Shown piece by piece: positions 35,601 to 46,880 of a stretch of 64,000 nucleotides of DNA. A program made the translations under genes and the position numbers. The stretch covers positions 16,447 through 80,446 of the forward strand of contig JAYMSP010000115.1 of the NCBI GenBank assembly GCA_036897095.1, read 5' to 3'. Origin of the DNA: Plantago elongata. Lineage: Eukaryota; Streptophyta; Magnoliopsida; Lamiales; Plantaginaceae. Within the stretch, counting starts at the first letter, position 1; the number at the start of each line of letters is the position of its first letter. The notes under the pieces were generated by a model. The model worked only from the letters and a program-made list of their open reading frames with translations. It had not been told where the DNA came from and did not search any database.

Positions 35601-37006
35601 AATCAAAGATTGCATTTTTATAGACTTGCATTAACTGGTAAAATCTATTGAAGTGAGAATGGTGTTTGAAAACATACATAGAGAGAATGAATTGATATCT
35701 GATGCCGGAGAGAGTAGGTTTTACAGGGAAAAATCCCATGGTGAAGACGCAGAGGCCAACAAATTGCAAGATTACAGCGGCAATTGTTAAAAATGTCAAC
35801 TTTTTGCAACTTAATTGATGCTGCTGTTGCTGCCTCCAATATGAGGAGCTTTTCGTCATGGAGATTGGGGGAGAGCACTCAATCGCGAAGAAGACGCATA
35901 CGGAAAGAAGACGGAGACGCGAAGAAGACGCATACGGGAAGAAGACGGACACGAGAAGAAGACGACCGGAAGAAGGAAGAAGACGGTGAAAAGAATTGCT
36001 AAGGCTGTGTTTGGTTTGCCCCTAAAGTGAATAATGAATGAAGCTGGTCAACGTTTTTACGGATTTATTGACCTGGATGTAATTGTTGATATCGGAGGAT
36101 CCATATGCAACATAGTCATCTTGTAGGGGGTCCCTATATAATTTTCTCTATAAACATACATATTTAACCAAGACTGGTCGAGCTCTATTCGATTCAATAA
36201 TTAAATGAATACAAAGTACTAAGTTAAGCTCGCGTTCGACTCGAACAATTCATCGGACGAGCCAAGCCAAGTATCGTATTCCTCGAGCTTAGCTCGACTC
36301 CACTTGTTACTCATCTCGATGACCAGACAAAGGACAAAATTAGGCTCGACTCAAACACCTTATTGCACTAGCACTGGAGCTATATATAAAGGTTAACTCA
36401 TTTAACATCTCTACCAACATAATAAGTCATGTGTACTGCATTTATTAGGAGATTTAACATCTGTTTCGTTGTTTATTGACTATGGCTATTATATTTTTTA
36501 AGTTTTTGGTATAAGTAATTACTATTTGTTATGGCATTATTTAAGTGATTATGCGAACTTAGTAGTATGAGATGTGGTTTGCATGACCCATCAACGTTGA
36601 AAATAAACTCCATAGTCATACCATGATACCAACACACATACATGTACATAATCCACAATTGCACCGAAGAAAATCGAAAAGTATATTAAAAAACGGTTTT
36701 TAAACGGATAGAAAATATAACCTCATTGACACGATGAGTAGAAAATGCAACAGTTGCAGTGTTCGTCGAGGCGATGTTATTAACGTACTTTGCGAAGTTA
36801 AATAATATGAGAGGCAAAGTCATTCCATCTCCAATGCAGCCTAATAGCCCTAGAAGCATTAAGACCACGTCGTTTTTGTCCGGAAACATGAAAACAGTTC
36901 TCAACGTACCAGTACATTTCTTCTTCGAAGACGATGTTGCCTTATCCGCCTTAGCCTGTAGATTCAGGGTCGGAGCCACCCTACCCTGGCTAGCCGGTGT
37001 GGACAT
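29615..37006 (-). CDS. ABC transporter B family, full-size (copy C, lacks last intron)
   Basis: Six exons: 36722-37006, 34075-34129, 33815-33993, 33240-33697, 32406-32946 and 29615-31882, giving 1261 aa. Exons 1 to 5 match the other copies in phase, and exons 2 to 5 also in length. The last exon equals exons 6 plus 7 of the others fused exactly (boundary at 30989/30988), so one intron has been lost without changing the frame. NBD1: GGSGSGKST near 410, [20 protein letters not shown]2: GQSGSGKST near 1053, [17 protein letters not shown]. All motifs needed for ATP hydrolysis are intact, so it is expected to be a functional plasma-membrane exporter of unknown substrate. Intron 1 (34130-36721, 2592 bp) carries foreign gene-like and repeat sequence, listed separately. 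Confidence 0.95.
34318..34420 (+). mobile_element. SINE-like sequence in intron 1 of ABCB copy C
   Basis: AGTTGCTCCAACGGTTACC is followed by a B box-like GGTCACGAATTCGAACT (about 34348-34364), as in plant tRNA-derived SINEs. No tRNA fold and no clear target duplication. Confidence 0.35.
34650..34890 (-). promoter_or_regulatory. possible internal promoter and alternative first exon of ABCB copy C
   Basis: On the minus strand, TATAAATA (34890-34883) is followed about 225 bases later by CTTTCAG|GTGTCAG, a good splice donor at 34650/34649. An ATG at 34664 gives five codons ending in phase 0 at that donor, matching the phase of exon 2 at 34129. Splicing would make an ABCB lacking the usual first exon. 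A longer upstream frame (ATG at 34876) ends in another phase and would not join. It may instead be a captured 5' gene end. Purely a sequence-based proposal. Confidence 0.3.
34900..35085. repeat. CTCG/CGAG-rich dispersed repeat, copy 1
   Basis: Repeated ACTCGGCTCA, CGAGTTCAAGCTC and GACGAG words in an AT background. The same composition and words recur at 36170-36400, 37445-37770, 47050-47415 and 55790-55960. Confidence 0.45.
35496..35859 (-). pseudogene. fragment resembling the 5' end of a GPI ethanolamine phosphate transferase gene
   Basis: Two exon-like segments in intron 1 of ABCB copy C, same strand: 35699-35859 (ATG, a Gln-rich stretch, one membrane span, then [12 protein letters not shown]) and 35496-35592 ([10 protein letters not shown] and onward to LKTLYQ). 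They join in frame. The membrane anchor followed by [10 protein letters not shown] matches the N-terminus of plant GPI-anchor ethanolamine phosphate transferases (PIG-G/GPI7 type). The large catalytic remainder is absent. The first donor reads AG|ATATC, not GT, so splicing is probably broken; the second (CAG|GTTACC) looks normal. A tandem-repeat leader lies just upstream (35885-35960). Read as a captured or duplicated 5' gene fragment. Family assignment is moderate. Confidence 0.5.
35885..35960. repeat. 35-bp tandem repeat
   Basis: Two near-identical units of CGCGAAGAAGACGCATACGG plus about 15 more bases, followed by further GAAGAAGACG words. It lies just upstream of the gene fragment, where its leader would be. 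Confidence 0.7.
36170..36400. repeat. CTCG/CGAG-rich dispersed repeat, copy 2
   Basis: TCGAGCTCTATTCG, GCTCGCGTTCGACTCGAAC, CGGACGAGCC and TCGAGCTTAGCTCGACTC words within intron 1 of ABCB copy C. Confidence 0.45.
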
Positions 37007-37097
37007 GTTAACCGTGTTTATGTATATATACTTTGAATATCTCGTTTAATTCTCTCTCTCCTTTGATGAGTAATAATATGAATGTGAGAGCTTAAAC

Positions 37098-37104
37098 ATA
37101 TATA
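37098..37104 (-). promoter_or_regulatory. TATA box of ABCB copy C
   Basis: TATATAT on the minus strand about 92 bases upstream of the ATG at 37006. Pyrimidine-rich transcribed sequence lies between them. Confidence 0.45.
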
Positions 37105-37444
37105 GTTGGTCCCATACATTGAGAGACTGATTTCGTTATTAATCACGCCACTAATAGTCAATAACTGAAGTCCAAATTATTACTATTAATTTGTCTTGTT
37201 CATTTGTAACTAATATATTTTGTTTTTAAATGTAACAGTTGATGGTATGTATGAACAAAGTAAGATCTCAAATTCAACGAACAAACTTTCCGGAACTACA
37301 CAAAGAACATCAAAACAATACATGACAGATGGAAACAGATAACTCTAACTACCGGAAAATGCTTCAACACACGAATTTACGCCTGCTAAAAAAATCTCCA
37401 ATGTTACGGATTGCTCTGAACCAACATTTTGCTTGAGGAAGACA

Positions 37445-37770
37445 ACTCGAGTTGTTTTTCGAGTCGAGCCTTATCGAAGGCTGGGCTCGATCGATTTTAT
37501 ACTCGTTTCGTTAGCTCGGCTCGATTCGATAAAGCTTCTTAAGGGTAATTATTTTATTAAATTATAATTTTTTTATATATTTTTTAAATATTTTATAGAT
37601 AAAGCTCGTATATTTTCGAGTTCGAGCTCAAGCTCGTTGCATATTACTCGAGCTCGTCTTTTTGTTCGTTATGTTAACGAGGCGAGCCGAAGCTCGGCTC
37701 GGTAGAGTTCGAGCTCGAGCTCAAGTATCAAAATACTCAGCTCGACTTGGCTCGAAAAACAGCACTAGAG
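37445..37770. mobile_element. CTCG-rich inverted-repeat element (dispersed repeat copy 3)
   Basis: The ends are inverted copies: left TTGTTTTTCGAGTCGAGCC, right a matching GGCTCGAAAAACAGC. Between them lie many GAGCTCGAGCTC-like words and an AT-rich centre. About 320 bases, non-coding. The structure suggests a non-autonomous terminal-inverted-repeat element. The superfamily is not assigned. Confidence 0.45.
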
Positions 37771-39222
37771 ACAACAATATGCCCCATGTTATTCCTTAAC
37801 ATATAGATGCTAGTTAACACATAATATTAACATGTTATGTCATATAAATAATTATAACACGTAGAAATTCACCAAATAGAATTCAGTATTACATAATTAA
37901 AATTCAAAAAATTCATGGCTATAAATAAAGGAAGACGACACATAAAGAAAGATTGATATACATACGGTTGTTTATGTATGCAATATTGTATACTGATATG
38001 GTGTTGTATGTAAATTGTGGATTTTTGTGTATTTATAAATTGTGTATTATTGTATATTGATCTTATGGCTGAATCGTTTTGTATGGTACTCTTAATACTT
38101 TTCGACCTCTCAAGAGAGTTTCTCTTTGTGATATGTGTACACTTTTAGTTCGTTCTTAATAAAAACGATATGTTGTATCAAATACATTAGTAATTCACTA
38201 ATTTGGTATGTACGGCCAGTTCAAATAAGAGGGAAGAATGAAGAATGAAAAGGATATAAAAGATAAATAATAAAATAAACATAATAACGGTGAATCAAGT
38301 AAATTAGTTTAATATATTAGTAAATTGATTATAGTAGTGAATGTCCATAAAAGTGACAGTGTACTAATAAAACGCGAGAGGGGGTGTACATGTAAAAATT
38401 CACTTTGTCCTCCCTTTTTATAGCTTCGTTACTTTATTTATTTCGGTCAATAAAAATAGCGAGTTATTTGAAGACATATGTATTACGGTTCGGTTTTGAG
38501 TTTTAACCATCGGGTGCGGTTACAATTTACAAAAAAGACCGCCACCGCTCTATTACCTAAAAGGTTATTCCAGTGAGCAGCCGCACATATTCAGATCTTC
38601 CCAAAATCCGCCGGAGACACGACGGCGCCACCTAGTCGCGGGTGACGACCCAGGTCTGTTCTTTTCTTTTCTTTGACTACGAATTCTAATGGGTTTGAAT
38701 CCAAAATATTTTTCCATTAATCAGGTTTTTTGATTTTTCCAGTAATTCGAAAGAGTGCATCTTCTTCATACCCAATCTCTTGTGGAATCGAACCAGGTAT
38801 CAATCCTCTTCTCTTTCTGGGCTTTTATTTTTGGTTCTGTATGTGTTTTGAGTAATGCGTTTGGTTAGCTGCCTTGCCCTGTCTATTGCTGTTTGTGTGT
38901 GTCTTCACTTCCATTTTCTCCATGTCTTTCTGGTTTTTCTCTTTCTTTTTGGTTTCTGAATATTACATTTGCGCATCTAATCTTGCTTAGTCGTTTCCAT
39001 TTGCTGATTTGGTCTACAGATTTTGGATTATAGCTGTGATAATTCGGATGATATGCGTGTGCTGATTCGATCGATAACTTAATTTATAAAACTACATTAC
39101 AAGCTCAAATGCATATCAGCTAAAATCAACGTAGAAATATATAATGTAAGAAAATGGAGATTCTGTGCTTCTAAAGAACACATCATTTTAGTAAAATCTT
39201 AGAGTGAATTGATTACAGAATC

Positions 39223-40209
39223 ATGGCCGGCGAAAGATTAGGAAGTTTACTTGAAACTCTGCCCCAAGTTGAATTCTGCTGCATCTACGGCTCCTCTCTC
39301 CATCCGAACAATCTTGACAAGAAAAACTCCATGATAGATTACATTCTTGGTGTCCAAGATCCTCAGCAATGGCACGCTCAGAATCTGAAGATGAACAAGA
39401 ATCACTACGCCTCGTGGTTAGTTCACTTTGGTGGAGCAAACCTGATTACCAGACTCTCAGATGCTATTGGTGTTGGAGTCCATTTCAATCCGTTTGTTTC
39501 ACACAATGATCAGATGTTCAAGTATGGAGTCGTTCGGATGAGTGATCTAGTCGACGACATTCAGGGATGGGAGAGGTTTTACTTGAGTGGCCGTTTGCAG
39601 AAGCCGGTTAAGGTTATAGTGGATACCATGGATGTGGAGAAGCTTAACACTGTTAATCTCAACGCTGCAATGGCTGCTGCTCTACTCATTCTGCCATCGA
39701 ATTTCAGCGAGGAAGAGATGTATTCGGAGATATGTAAGCTTTCGTATGCAGGTGATATTCGGATGCTTTTTGCGGAAGATAAGAACAAGGTGAAAAAGAT
39801 TGTATCTGGTCAGTTTGAGTTGTTCAAGGAGAAGTATAAGCCACTTGTAGAAGAATTTGCAGCAAAGGATTTGTTTAGACTTTCATCTTCTGGTGGTCAG
39901 GGAGGGATGATAGTTCAAGATACTGGCGTTTCCACGTCTAGCTACCTTGTGTCTTCTCTTCCTTCGCCTATAAGAAGGCTTATGCAGGTTGAGCTTGGAG
40001 AGGGGAAAGCAGCTCGAACATCCAATGGCTCTCCAAGGAATGTGGCAATCAAATCAAAGGAAGGGGCTGCAGAGTGTTTGCAGAAGATTCTGCGGCGGAA
40101 GGTTATGGTTTCAAGTGCAAGGCAAGCTGTTGCTGGTTTCATGACGGTCGGTGCAGTTCATGGAGTGAGATATCTAGGGAATAAGATGAGGAAAGCTTGG
40201 AGATCTTGA
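39223..40209 (+). CDS. TAM41: mitochondrial phosphatidate cytidylyltransferase (TAM41 / Mmp37 family)
   Basis: A single coding exon of 328 aa starting at ATG 39223. It makes CDP-diacylglycerol from phosphatidate and CTP at the matrix side of the inner mitochondrial membrane, the first step toward cardiolipin. Visible hallmarks are FCCIYGSSLHP (about 18-28), the nucleotidyltransferase Gly-Ser motif; MIDYILGVQDPQQWH (about 37-51) with the conserved Asp; HFNPFVSHNDQMFKYGVV; WERFYLSGRLQKPV; and the C-terminal LQKILRRKVMVSSARQA region. Length matches plant orthologues. No obvious long N-terminal presequence is seen, as in some plant members. The gene lies alone on the plus strand between ABCB copies C and D, so it was present before or inserted during the tandem expansion. 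Its 3' end converges on copy D. Confidence 0.95.
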   Translation: MAGERLGSLLETLPQVEFCCIYGSSLHPNNLDKKNSMIDYILGVQDPQQWHAQNLKMNKNHYASWLVHFGGANLITRLSDAIGVGVHFNPFVSHNDQMFKYGVVRMSDLVDDIQGWERFYLSGRLQKPVKVIVDTMDVEKLNTVNLNAAMAAALLILPSNFSEEEMYSEICKLSYAGDIRMLFAEDKNKVKKIVSGQFELFKEKYKPLVEEFAAKDLFRLSSSGGQGGMIVQDTGVSTSSYLVSSLPSPIRRLMQVELGEGKAARTSNGSPRNVAIKSKEGAAECLQKILRRKVMVSSARQAVAGFMTVGAVHGVRYLGNKMRKAWRS

Positions 40210-40679
40210 TCATAATCCTCTAGAACACAACAATCGAAAGTAGTTGTACATCTTCTAATGAACGGTTCTAACATAAGAGTAATTTCATCCAGAGCCCGCT
40301 CTTTGTCATCTTCAGTAAACTGCAACATCACTCTAAACGATCAGGCGAAAGTAAAAATCGATCACTCAAAAATGGTTACTATGTTTATGGGAAAGTTGAT
40401 CACCAAGAGTTCCTTCAGGCGACAAAAGTTGTAAACCCAGAAACACAAAATACATTGCATATGATTCTAGTACATTTTTAAAGCTCATTGATACTTACAC
40501 ATTTACCAAAAGCGGTGAAGCTATTACAGGTACAGGTTCATACAAGAGCATATTCTGCACCCATCACTCACTCAAAAATGGTTACTATGGAATCATGACA
40601 TATTATCAAAATGTCATTCAGTTCCATATTCATATACCATCAAGTTAGAACAACACCAAAAAAAGTAGAAGTACAATCC
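40210..40679. other. convergent gap between TAM41-type gene and ABCB copy D
   Basis: 470 bases containing both 3' untranslated regions. A 20-base direct repeat (ACTCAAAAATGGTTACTATG) occurs at about 40364-40383 and 40570-40589. No gene. Confidence 0.55.
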
Positions 40680-43600
40680 TTAGCTAAATGTTTGTGTTAA
40701 GTTGGGAGTTCTCTGAAGGTTCACAAGTGAATAGTATGCCCCGTTCGGCCCTTTAGCCAACAACGAAGAATGCGAGCCCTTCTCCACAACTCTCCCTTTC
40801 TCCAGAACAGCAATAGTGTCACAGTTTTGTATTGTACTTAGCCTGTGTGCCACAACAACACTAGTCCTTCCCACCATCACCCGTTCGAGTGCATCCTGCA
40901 CGACTTTCTCAGACTGAGTGTCCAAGGCACTTGTAGCCTCGTCTAGCAACAAAATTTCTGGGTTTTTCAAAATGGCACGAGCAATAGCGATTCTCTGCTT
41001 CTGTCCACCGGATAACTGCAATCCCCTGTCTCCACAGAAGGTGTCGTATCCATCTTTTAGCGAAGCGATGAAATCGTGAGCGTTTGCAGCCTTTGCTGCT
41101 TCAATGATTTCAACTTCACCAACATCATCCGATGCACCGTAAGATATGTTCTGCCTTATTGTACCAGCGAATAGAGTAGGTTCCTGGCTAACGAGCGCAA
41201 TGTGCTTTCGCAATGCCCTCAAGTGATATGACTTGATATCTCTGCCATCAATTTTTATGACTCCACGAATTGGATCGTAAAATCTCTCAATTAGACCGAC
41301 TATGGTCGATTTTCCTGATCCACTTTGGCCAACTAGCGCAGTTGATTTTCCAGCCTCAATGTCTATGGAGAAGTCTTTAAAGATAACTATATTAGGCCTG
41401 GCTGGATAGGAGAACTCGACATCACGTAGCTCAATGTGCCCCGTTAACTTTTCGGGCTTGTGGCCATCTGCATCTTCGGGTTCAATCAAAGAGTACCGAT
41501 CCAGCACAGCGAAAACTGATCCAACAGCATTTGAGCCTTTGGCAAGGTCATTTGTCATTGTTCCAGCATCCGCTATAACTCGTCCTGTGCTCACCAAGAT
41601 CATGAAAGTCTGGAAAAGTGCTTTCGCTCCGATAAAGCCTTCTGATATGAGTTTTCCGCCGTACCAAAAATCTAACGCCCATGTACATGTCATTAGACTT
41701 TGGGAGGTCCCTAGCCCAATACCTGCATACCAAGACTGGCGTATGCTTTCTTTTCTGGGCCCTTCTTGAGCTTTTTCTAGCATTTGGAGAATCCGTGCTT
41801 GTGAAGAGAAGGCTGTGACCGTTCGTAGATTGGAAACTGCTTCTGCTGCAAGTTTACTACTGTCAAGCTGAGACTTGATTGCTTTCTGCGACATGTTCTT
41901 GAGAAGGACTCGCTTCAAGTAGTAACAAATTATGATCAGGGGTTGTACTGCGATCATGACCAATGCCAATTTCCATGCTATGGCAAGACCCATTGTGCAG
42001 GCTAAGGTCACTGCAGAGATGGTCTGAATCAGGAGTGCCATACGATCACCTACCAGGGACCGGACCTGAAAGGTTGCAAAATGTGTAACTAAGTATCCGT
42101 AAAGTTGGAGGCAAAAAGCTTGTTCGGTCTTATGAGGAAATGAGATGACATATTGTGCAAGAATTTGAAATAAAAAACATAGTGCAGAACTCATACCACA
42201 TTGGCATCTTTGGCTAGTCGAGCACAAACTGCACCAGTAGAATTCTCATCCTGATCGAACCACCCAATTTCAAATGTAAGCATCTTAGACAACATCCTTT
42301 CTCTGATTCTCTTAGTCAAATGCTCACCCATTGCAGCGAAATTATAATGCTGGAGAATATTGATCAAGAGGGAGAACACGGCCAGGCCAAGAAAACTCAG
42401 CGCATATATTTTAACCTGCTCCTTGATCACACGGTGATCCGGTAGGAAATACACTGATATCATCGATCCCATTGCAAATGCGTACAGTGGCTGAATAGCA
42501 CCAAACAATATCGCACCTATACACCCTAATATCGCCTCCTTCCATTCAGGTGAATTCATAGCCAGCAATCTTCTAAAAGACGGGGCTCGAAACACTTGCT
42601 CATGCGGCACAGTCACATTATTGTCAAATCCTCTGGTTGGTGCACCAGAGTTGGCAGAACTTGATCTGCTTATCATAGAGAGCCTCCTACTACTCGTATT
42701 ATGAATATCAATACTAGTTATTGCTGCTGGTCCAATGCTATGTTTTGAAAATTCTCTTGTATTCTCAGTTTGTTGGAGGCGAATCAGAGATGTATAGAGT
42801 CCTTCATCATTTTCGATTAGGTCATCATGCGAGCCAATTTCATTCACTTGGCCATTCTGGACCACAGCAATAAGGTCAGCATTCCGAATTGTGGAAAGTC
42901 GGTGAGCTATGACAATGGTGGTACGGCCCATTGCAGCCTTGTCAAGAGCTTCTTGGACTACACGTTCAGATTCCGAGTCCAAAGCACTTGTGGCCTCATC
43001 GAGTAGAAGAATCTTAGGCGCTTTGATTACTGCTCTTGCTATAGCTATTCGCTGCTTTTGGCCTCCTGACATTTGCACTCCTCTCTCGCCAACCTGAACG
43101 CATAGTACAGATTTTCGCATTACATTTAGCTCATACATTTATCCATTTATGCACAGTAGTGAAATTGGGAAAAGCAGTTTACTATAAGCTGATACAGTAA
43201 ATAACAGTGAGAACAGATCTTTTAAGCTGGTACTTGGTAGATTAGATTCTCAACTCTCAAGTGATTAATAAATTAACTACTCGATTAAAATTAATCTCTA
43301 GAAAATGCACACTTGAGATCAGCTAATGCAACAATCTGGTTTATTCATTCCAACAGCAGAATGAAGTTGATCATTATCTAGGGAAGGTCATACCAATAAT
43401 ATAGCAACTCAAGTCAACAAAACTTTCATGTCAATGTCGATTTTGCTAATAAACAACGCAATTATCTGACTTTACGCTATGTTCGCCCCGTCTCCAGGCC
43501 TACATCAAATTCTTAATTTGTAATCAGGTTGACTAGAAGTGCAATTTCATAATAACAAAACATAAATTTAGAGGAAAAAGTCATCCATGTAGCATAAAGA

Positions 43601-46600
43601 ATGAGAAGTCATTGTCAAATATCAAACATGACATATTCCAATGGATTATCATTTGTCATTATCAATGTGTTGTTACTTGTTAGCATAATAGTATCAACTT
43701 CCACAAGTACATGATATTCTCTTAAGCACTAAATAAAGAATCATTTAGCACCAAGTTAATCAATAATTGGACAGATTTATGCTTTATGTCATTTCTTACC
43801 AGCAGCTAAAGTTATCAGACCTGTCCATAAACTTGGAAAGAACTTGATTAGTGTTCTTAAAAAAGGCGAAGATGATGCGAACATATCATTTCTGCTAGTA
43901 TAAGTGGGTAACACAAAGCATTATTGCATGTATAATCCGGTGCCTAATTCTGCTTTACTACTTTCCTAACAGTAGCTAGTGCAGTAGTTCATAGTGAAAG
44001 GTAACAGAAAATTCCAAAATCCAAACAGGGGAATCGCACTGACCTGTGTATCGTAACCTTGAGGCAACTGGCTGATGAAGTTGTGAGCATTAGACGCTTT
44101 CGCTGCCTCAACAACCTCTTCAAGCGAGGCATCTTCTTTTCCGAAAAGTATGTTCTCCTTGATAGTCGTAGCAAATAGAGCTGGCTCCTGGCTTACTAAT
44201 CCCATTTGGGATCTAAGCCATTTCAGCTGCAACTTGTCAATAGCCAACCCATCCAGTAGAATTTCGCCACCTAGTGGATCGTAAAACCTTTGCAACAGGG
44301 CTATCACTGTGGACTTTCCTGATCCACTTCCTCCAACAAGTGCCACAGTTTTCCCAGCTGGGACTTTTAGATTAAAGTCTTCAAAAATTATGCTCTCGGG
44401 CCTTGATGGATATATGAACCGAATTTGCTTAAATTCTACCTGTCCAGTCACTTCTTGCAGAATCTGGCCTTCCATGTTATCCGAATCTATTTTTGGGACT
44501 CGGTTGATGACATCTCTTATTCTCTCCCCTGCCGCGCTAGCTTCTGAAAAGTATTTCACGTTGGATAACCCTGATCCCAGTGATCTGTTCAGCCAAAATA
44601 TGAAATGTAAAAGATAGTTAGCTGAACATATTCGAAAATCGTAATTCTACAATCAACAGTATTCAAGAATATATACTTACAGTCCACCAATGGCAATTGC
44701 AGCTCCAACTGCAAACACAGTACCACCTTCAGCACCATGATACATGACCAATCTACTACCGTAATACGACATGAAAGCCCAAATCGCAAAGACTACACCA
44801 TTACTCCCAACAGCCAATCCTTTAGCCAAACCTTGCCTCAGGCCTAATTTGACTGTCCCCTGCAAAGCAGCAGAGTAAGAGGCGAGCGTCTTACTTTCTC
44901 CAGCGAAAGAATATACCGTCCTAACTGAAGAAATCGCCTGCTCCACAATCACACCCGCCTTGCTATACTCGTCCCTGATTTTTCTCGTAATGCCCATCAG
45001 AGCCCTTCCATACATCAAACCCGGTATCAGCAGAATAACTATGAACGGCAATCCCGCAACAGATAATCTCCATAGCAATATGAATGCTACTACATATGCA
45101 CCAACAAATGTCGATAGGTTCATCACAAAAACCGGAACCTGCGAGTGAGACGTGGGTCAGCAAGTCCTAGTAAGCTCATTGAGGTATCGCAACTCAGAAT
45201 TCAACAAACCTTTTCACTAATCGCATCTTGAATCACAAGACTATCACTGGAAACACTCTCAATAACTTCAGCAGTACTAGTCACGTGCAAATCGAAGTAT
45301 CCAACATCTTGCCTCATTACAGCTTTCAAGTATCGCGTTCTCAATCTTGAAGCTTGTCTCTCTGCTGTTCTTGTCCAACAATATCCCTCTAAAGAAAACC
45401 AAACATAAGGTAGCAAGAAACCAAAATTAGCTCATTTCAACCAGATAAAATACAAACTCGTGAGAGACGTCTAACGTGTTAAACTATCAAAAAATGCACT
45501 ATAACAGAAACATCTGTATTGTCTAGACATTCATTTTGACCTGTAACGTACAATACACGCATTATACAAGTGTTCGTAATTCGTACACGGAAACAAAACA
45601 TTAAAATTCTTGTTAGGTAAGAATTAACTGGGGAAGATACCAACCGAGAAAACAAGCGAGCCATTGTACGCAAGCCATGTAACATAGAACCAGCGCATTC
45701 TGAAACAAAAACAAGAAGGCAAAAATGAGTTTTAAAGTTAGTTTCCACATATTCAGCTAGATTTCGCACATGCTTATAAATTAGCTTACATTGTTTCTCG
45801 CCATGTTATTATTTTCTCCATTCATATACATTTATGCACACAGAATACAACATAATAAGAAATGAATACACTTTGCTTCGTCTATAATTCTATATCGATT
45901 CCCATTTCGAAATCCAAACTTTGTGATCCACCTTCTATCCAAACAAGCTGAAAATGTCTACATTATGAATGTCGTATCAAAATATTAGTTTGACACTTTG
46001 GCACTTCACGCGTTTTAAGCAAATATATTTACTATAAAACGAAAAAAAAAAAATGGTATGCTTGCAAATGCAGCTTGTTTAAAACAAATATGCACCGCCA
46101 TTGATCATGTCATGTAAATTGACTAGGTACTGATTGGGATTCACGAGAAGACAAACTAAAACATTTTTTTTGTCAATGGCAATAAATAAGAAAAAGAAAA
46201 GAAAATTGAAAATGATAACTTAGTAGTATGAATTAATATGAAGTGTCAAGAGAAATTGATTTTACATTTAAGTTCGGTTTTCGGTTTTAAGATGGGAACG
46301 AATTACCTCGATAAACTAAGTGTATATTTGACAAAACGAACGGATATACACTAAGATATACTGATGTGATTGGCGCGTAAGTCAATTAGTAGACGAAAAG
46401 AAAGGAGAAAAGAGAACAGACCTTATTGATGGAGTGAGAGAAATCAGCAGCAGTAGAGCTCTGAGAGTTGCCAAAACTGTTCATGAGCTTGCTAGTGACT
46501 AAAAGCATAACAGGCATGGAAACCCCATCACCAAAAGAACCAAACAATCCAAGACTCATCAACAACATATCCCAACCATCAGCATGCATGAAAATTGCCC

Positions 46601-46676
46601 CAAAAGAGAGACCAACATTATAGTTTCTTCTTCTCCCACTATTTTTCTTCTTCTTTGTCTGATGATGATCATCCAT
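40680..46676 (-). CDS. ABC transporter B family, full-size, ABCB15-like (copy D of tandem array)
   Basis: Seven exons: 46422-46676, 45645-45699, 45210-45388, 44681-45138, 44044-44584, 42197-43093 and 40680-42065, joining to 1256 aa. Layout TMD1-NBD1-TMD2-NBD2. NBD1: Walker [10 protein letters not shown] at about 400-408, signature MSGGQ (about 504-508), [13 protein letters not shown]-loop [13 protein letters not shown]2: GQSGSGKST at about 1041-1049, [17 protein letters not shown]. The MSGGQ signature, the basic His/Lys N-terminus and the first-loop sequence are those of the Arabidopsis ABCB15 group, so D is the likely progenitor of the array. All catalytic residues are present. It probably exports auxin-like or specialised compounds across the plasma membrane, but the substrate cannot be told from sequence. 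Intron 5 (43094-44043, 950 bp) and intron 1 (722 bp) hold nothing recognisable. Confidence 0.95.
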
Positions 46677-46872
46677 ATTTTACTACTGATTCTGTGTGTT
46701 ACCTGTAACCCCACAGAATGAAAGAGAAGATCTGAACTAGATTGCTAGTTAGACTTCTTTCTGGTATGGTTTTTGTCGTTTTGACGAAATTCTTGGGAAT
46801 GAGAATGATAGCCCAAGTTGTTGTTTTGATTTACTTGGAAACTCTGTTTCTCTGGGATGCACTGAATTTGCG

Positions 46873-46880
46873 TATTTATA
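46873..46880 (-). promoter_or_regulatory. TATA box of ABCB copy D
   Basis: TATAAATA on the minus strand about 200 bases upstream of the ATG at 46676, implying a leader of about 165 bases. Confidence 0.55.

Larger units (their letters stand above)
37007..39222. other. intergenic region between ABCB copy C and TAM41-type gene
   Basis: Holds the copy C promoter, a CTCG-rich inverted-repeat element and the leader of the cytidylyltransferase gene. Bases from about 38560 to 39222 look like a spliced 5' leader. Candidate introns run from CAG|GTCTG (38654) to a TTCCAG at 38742, and from CAG|GTATC (38797) to TTACAG at 39218, both inferred only from splice consensus. No other gene seen. Confidence 0.5.

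Noticed and set aside
36003-36030. GGCTGTGTTTGGTTTGCC as the terminal repeat of a transposon that carried the GPI enzyme fragment
   Set aside because: No matching inverted copy was found on the other side of the fragment.
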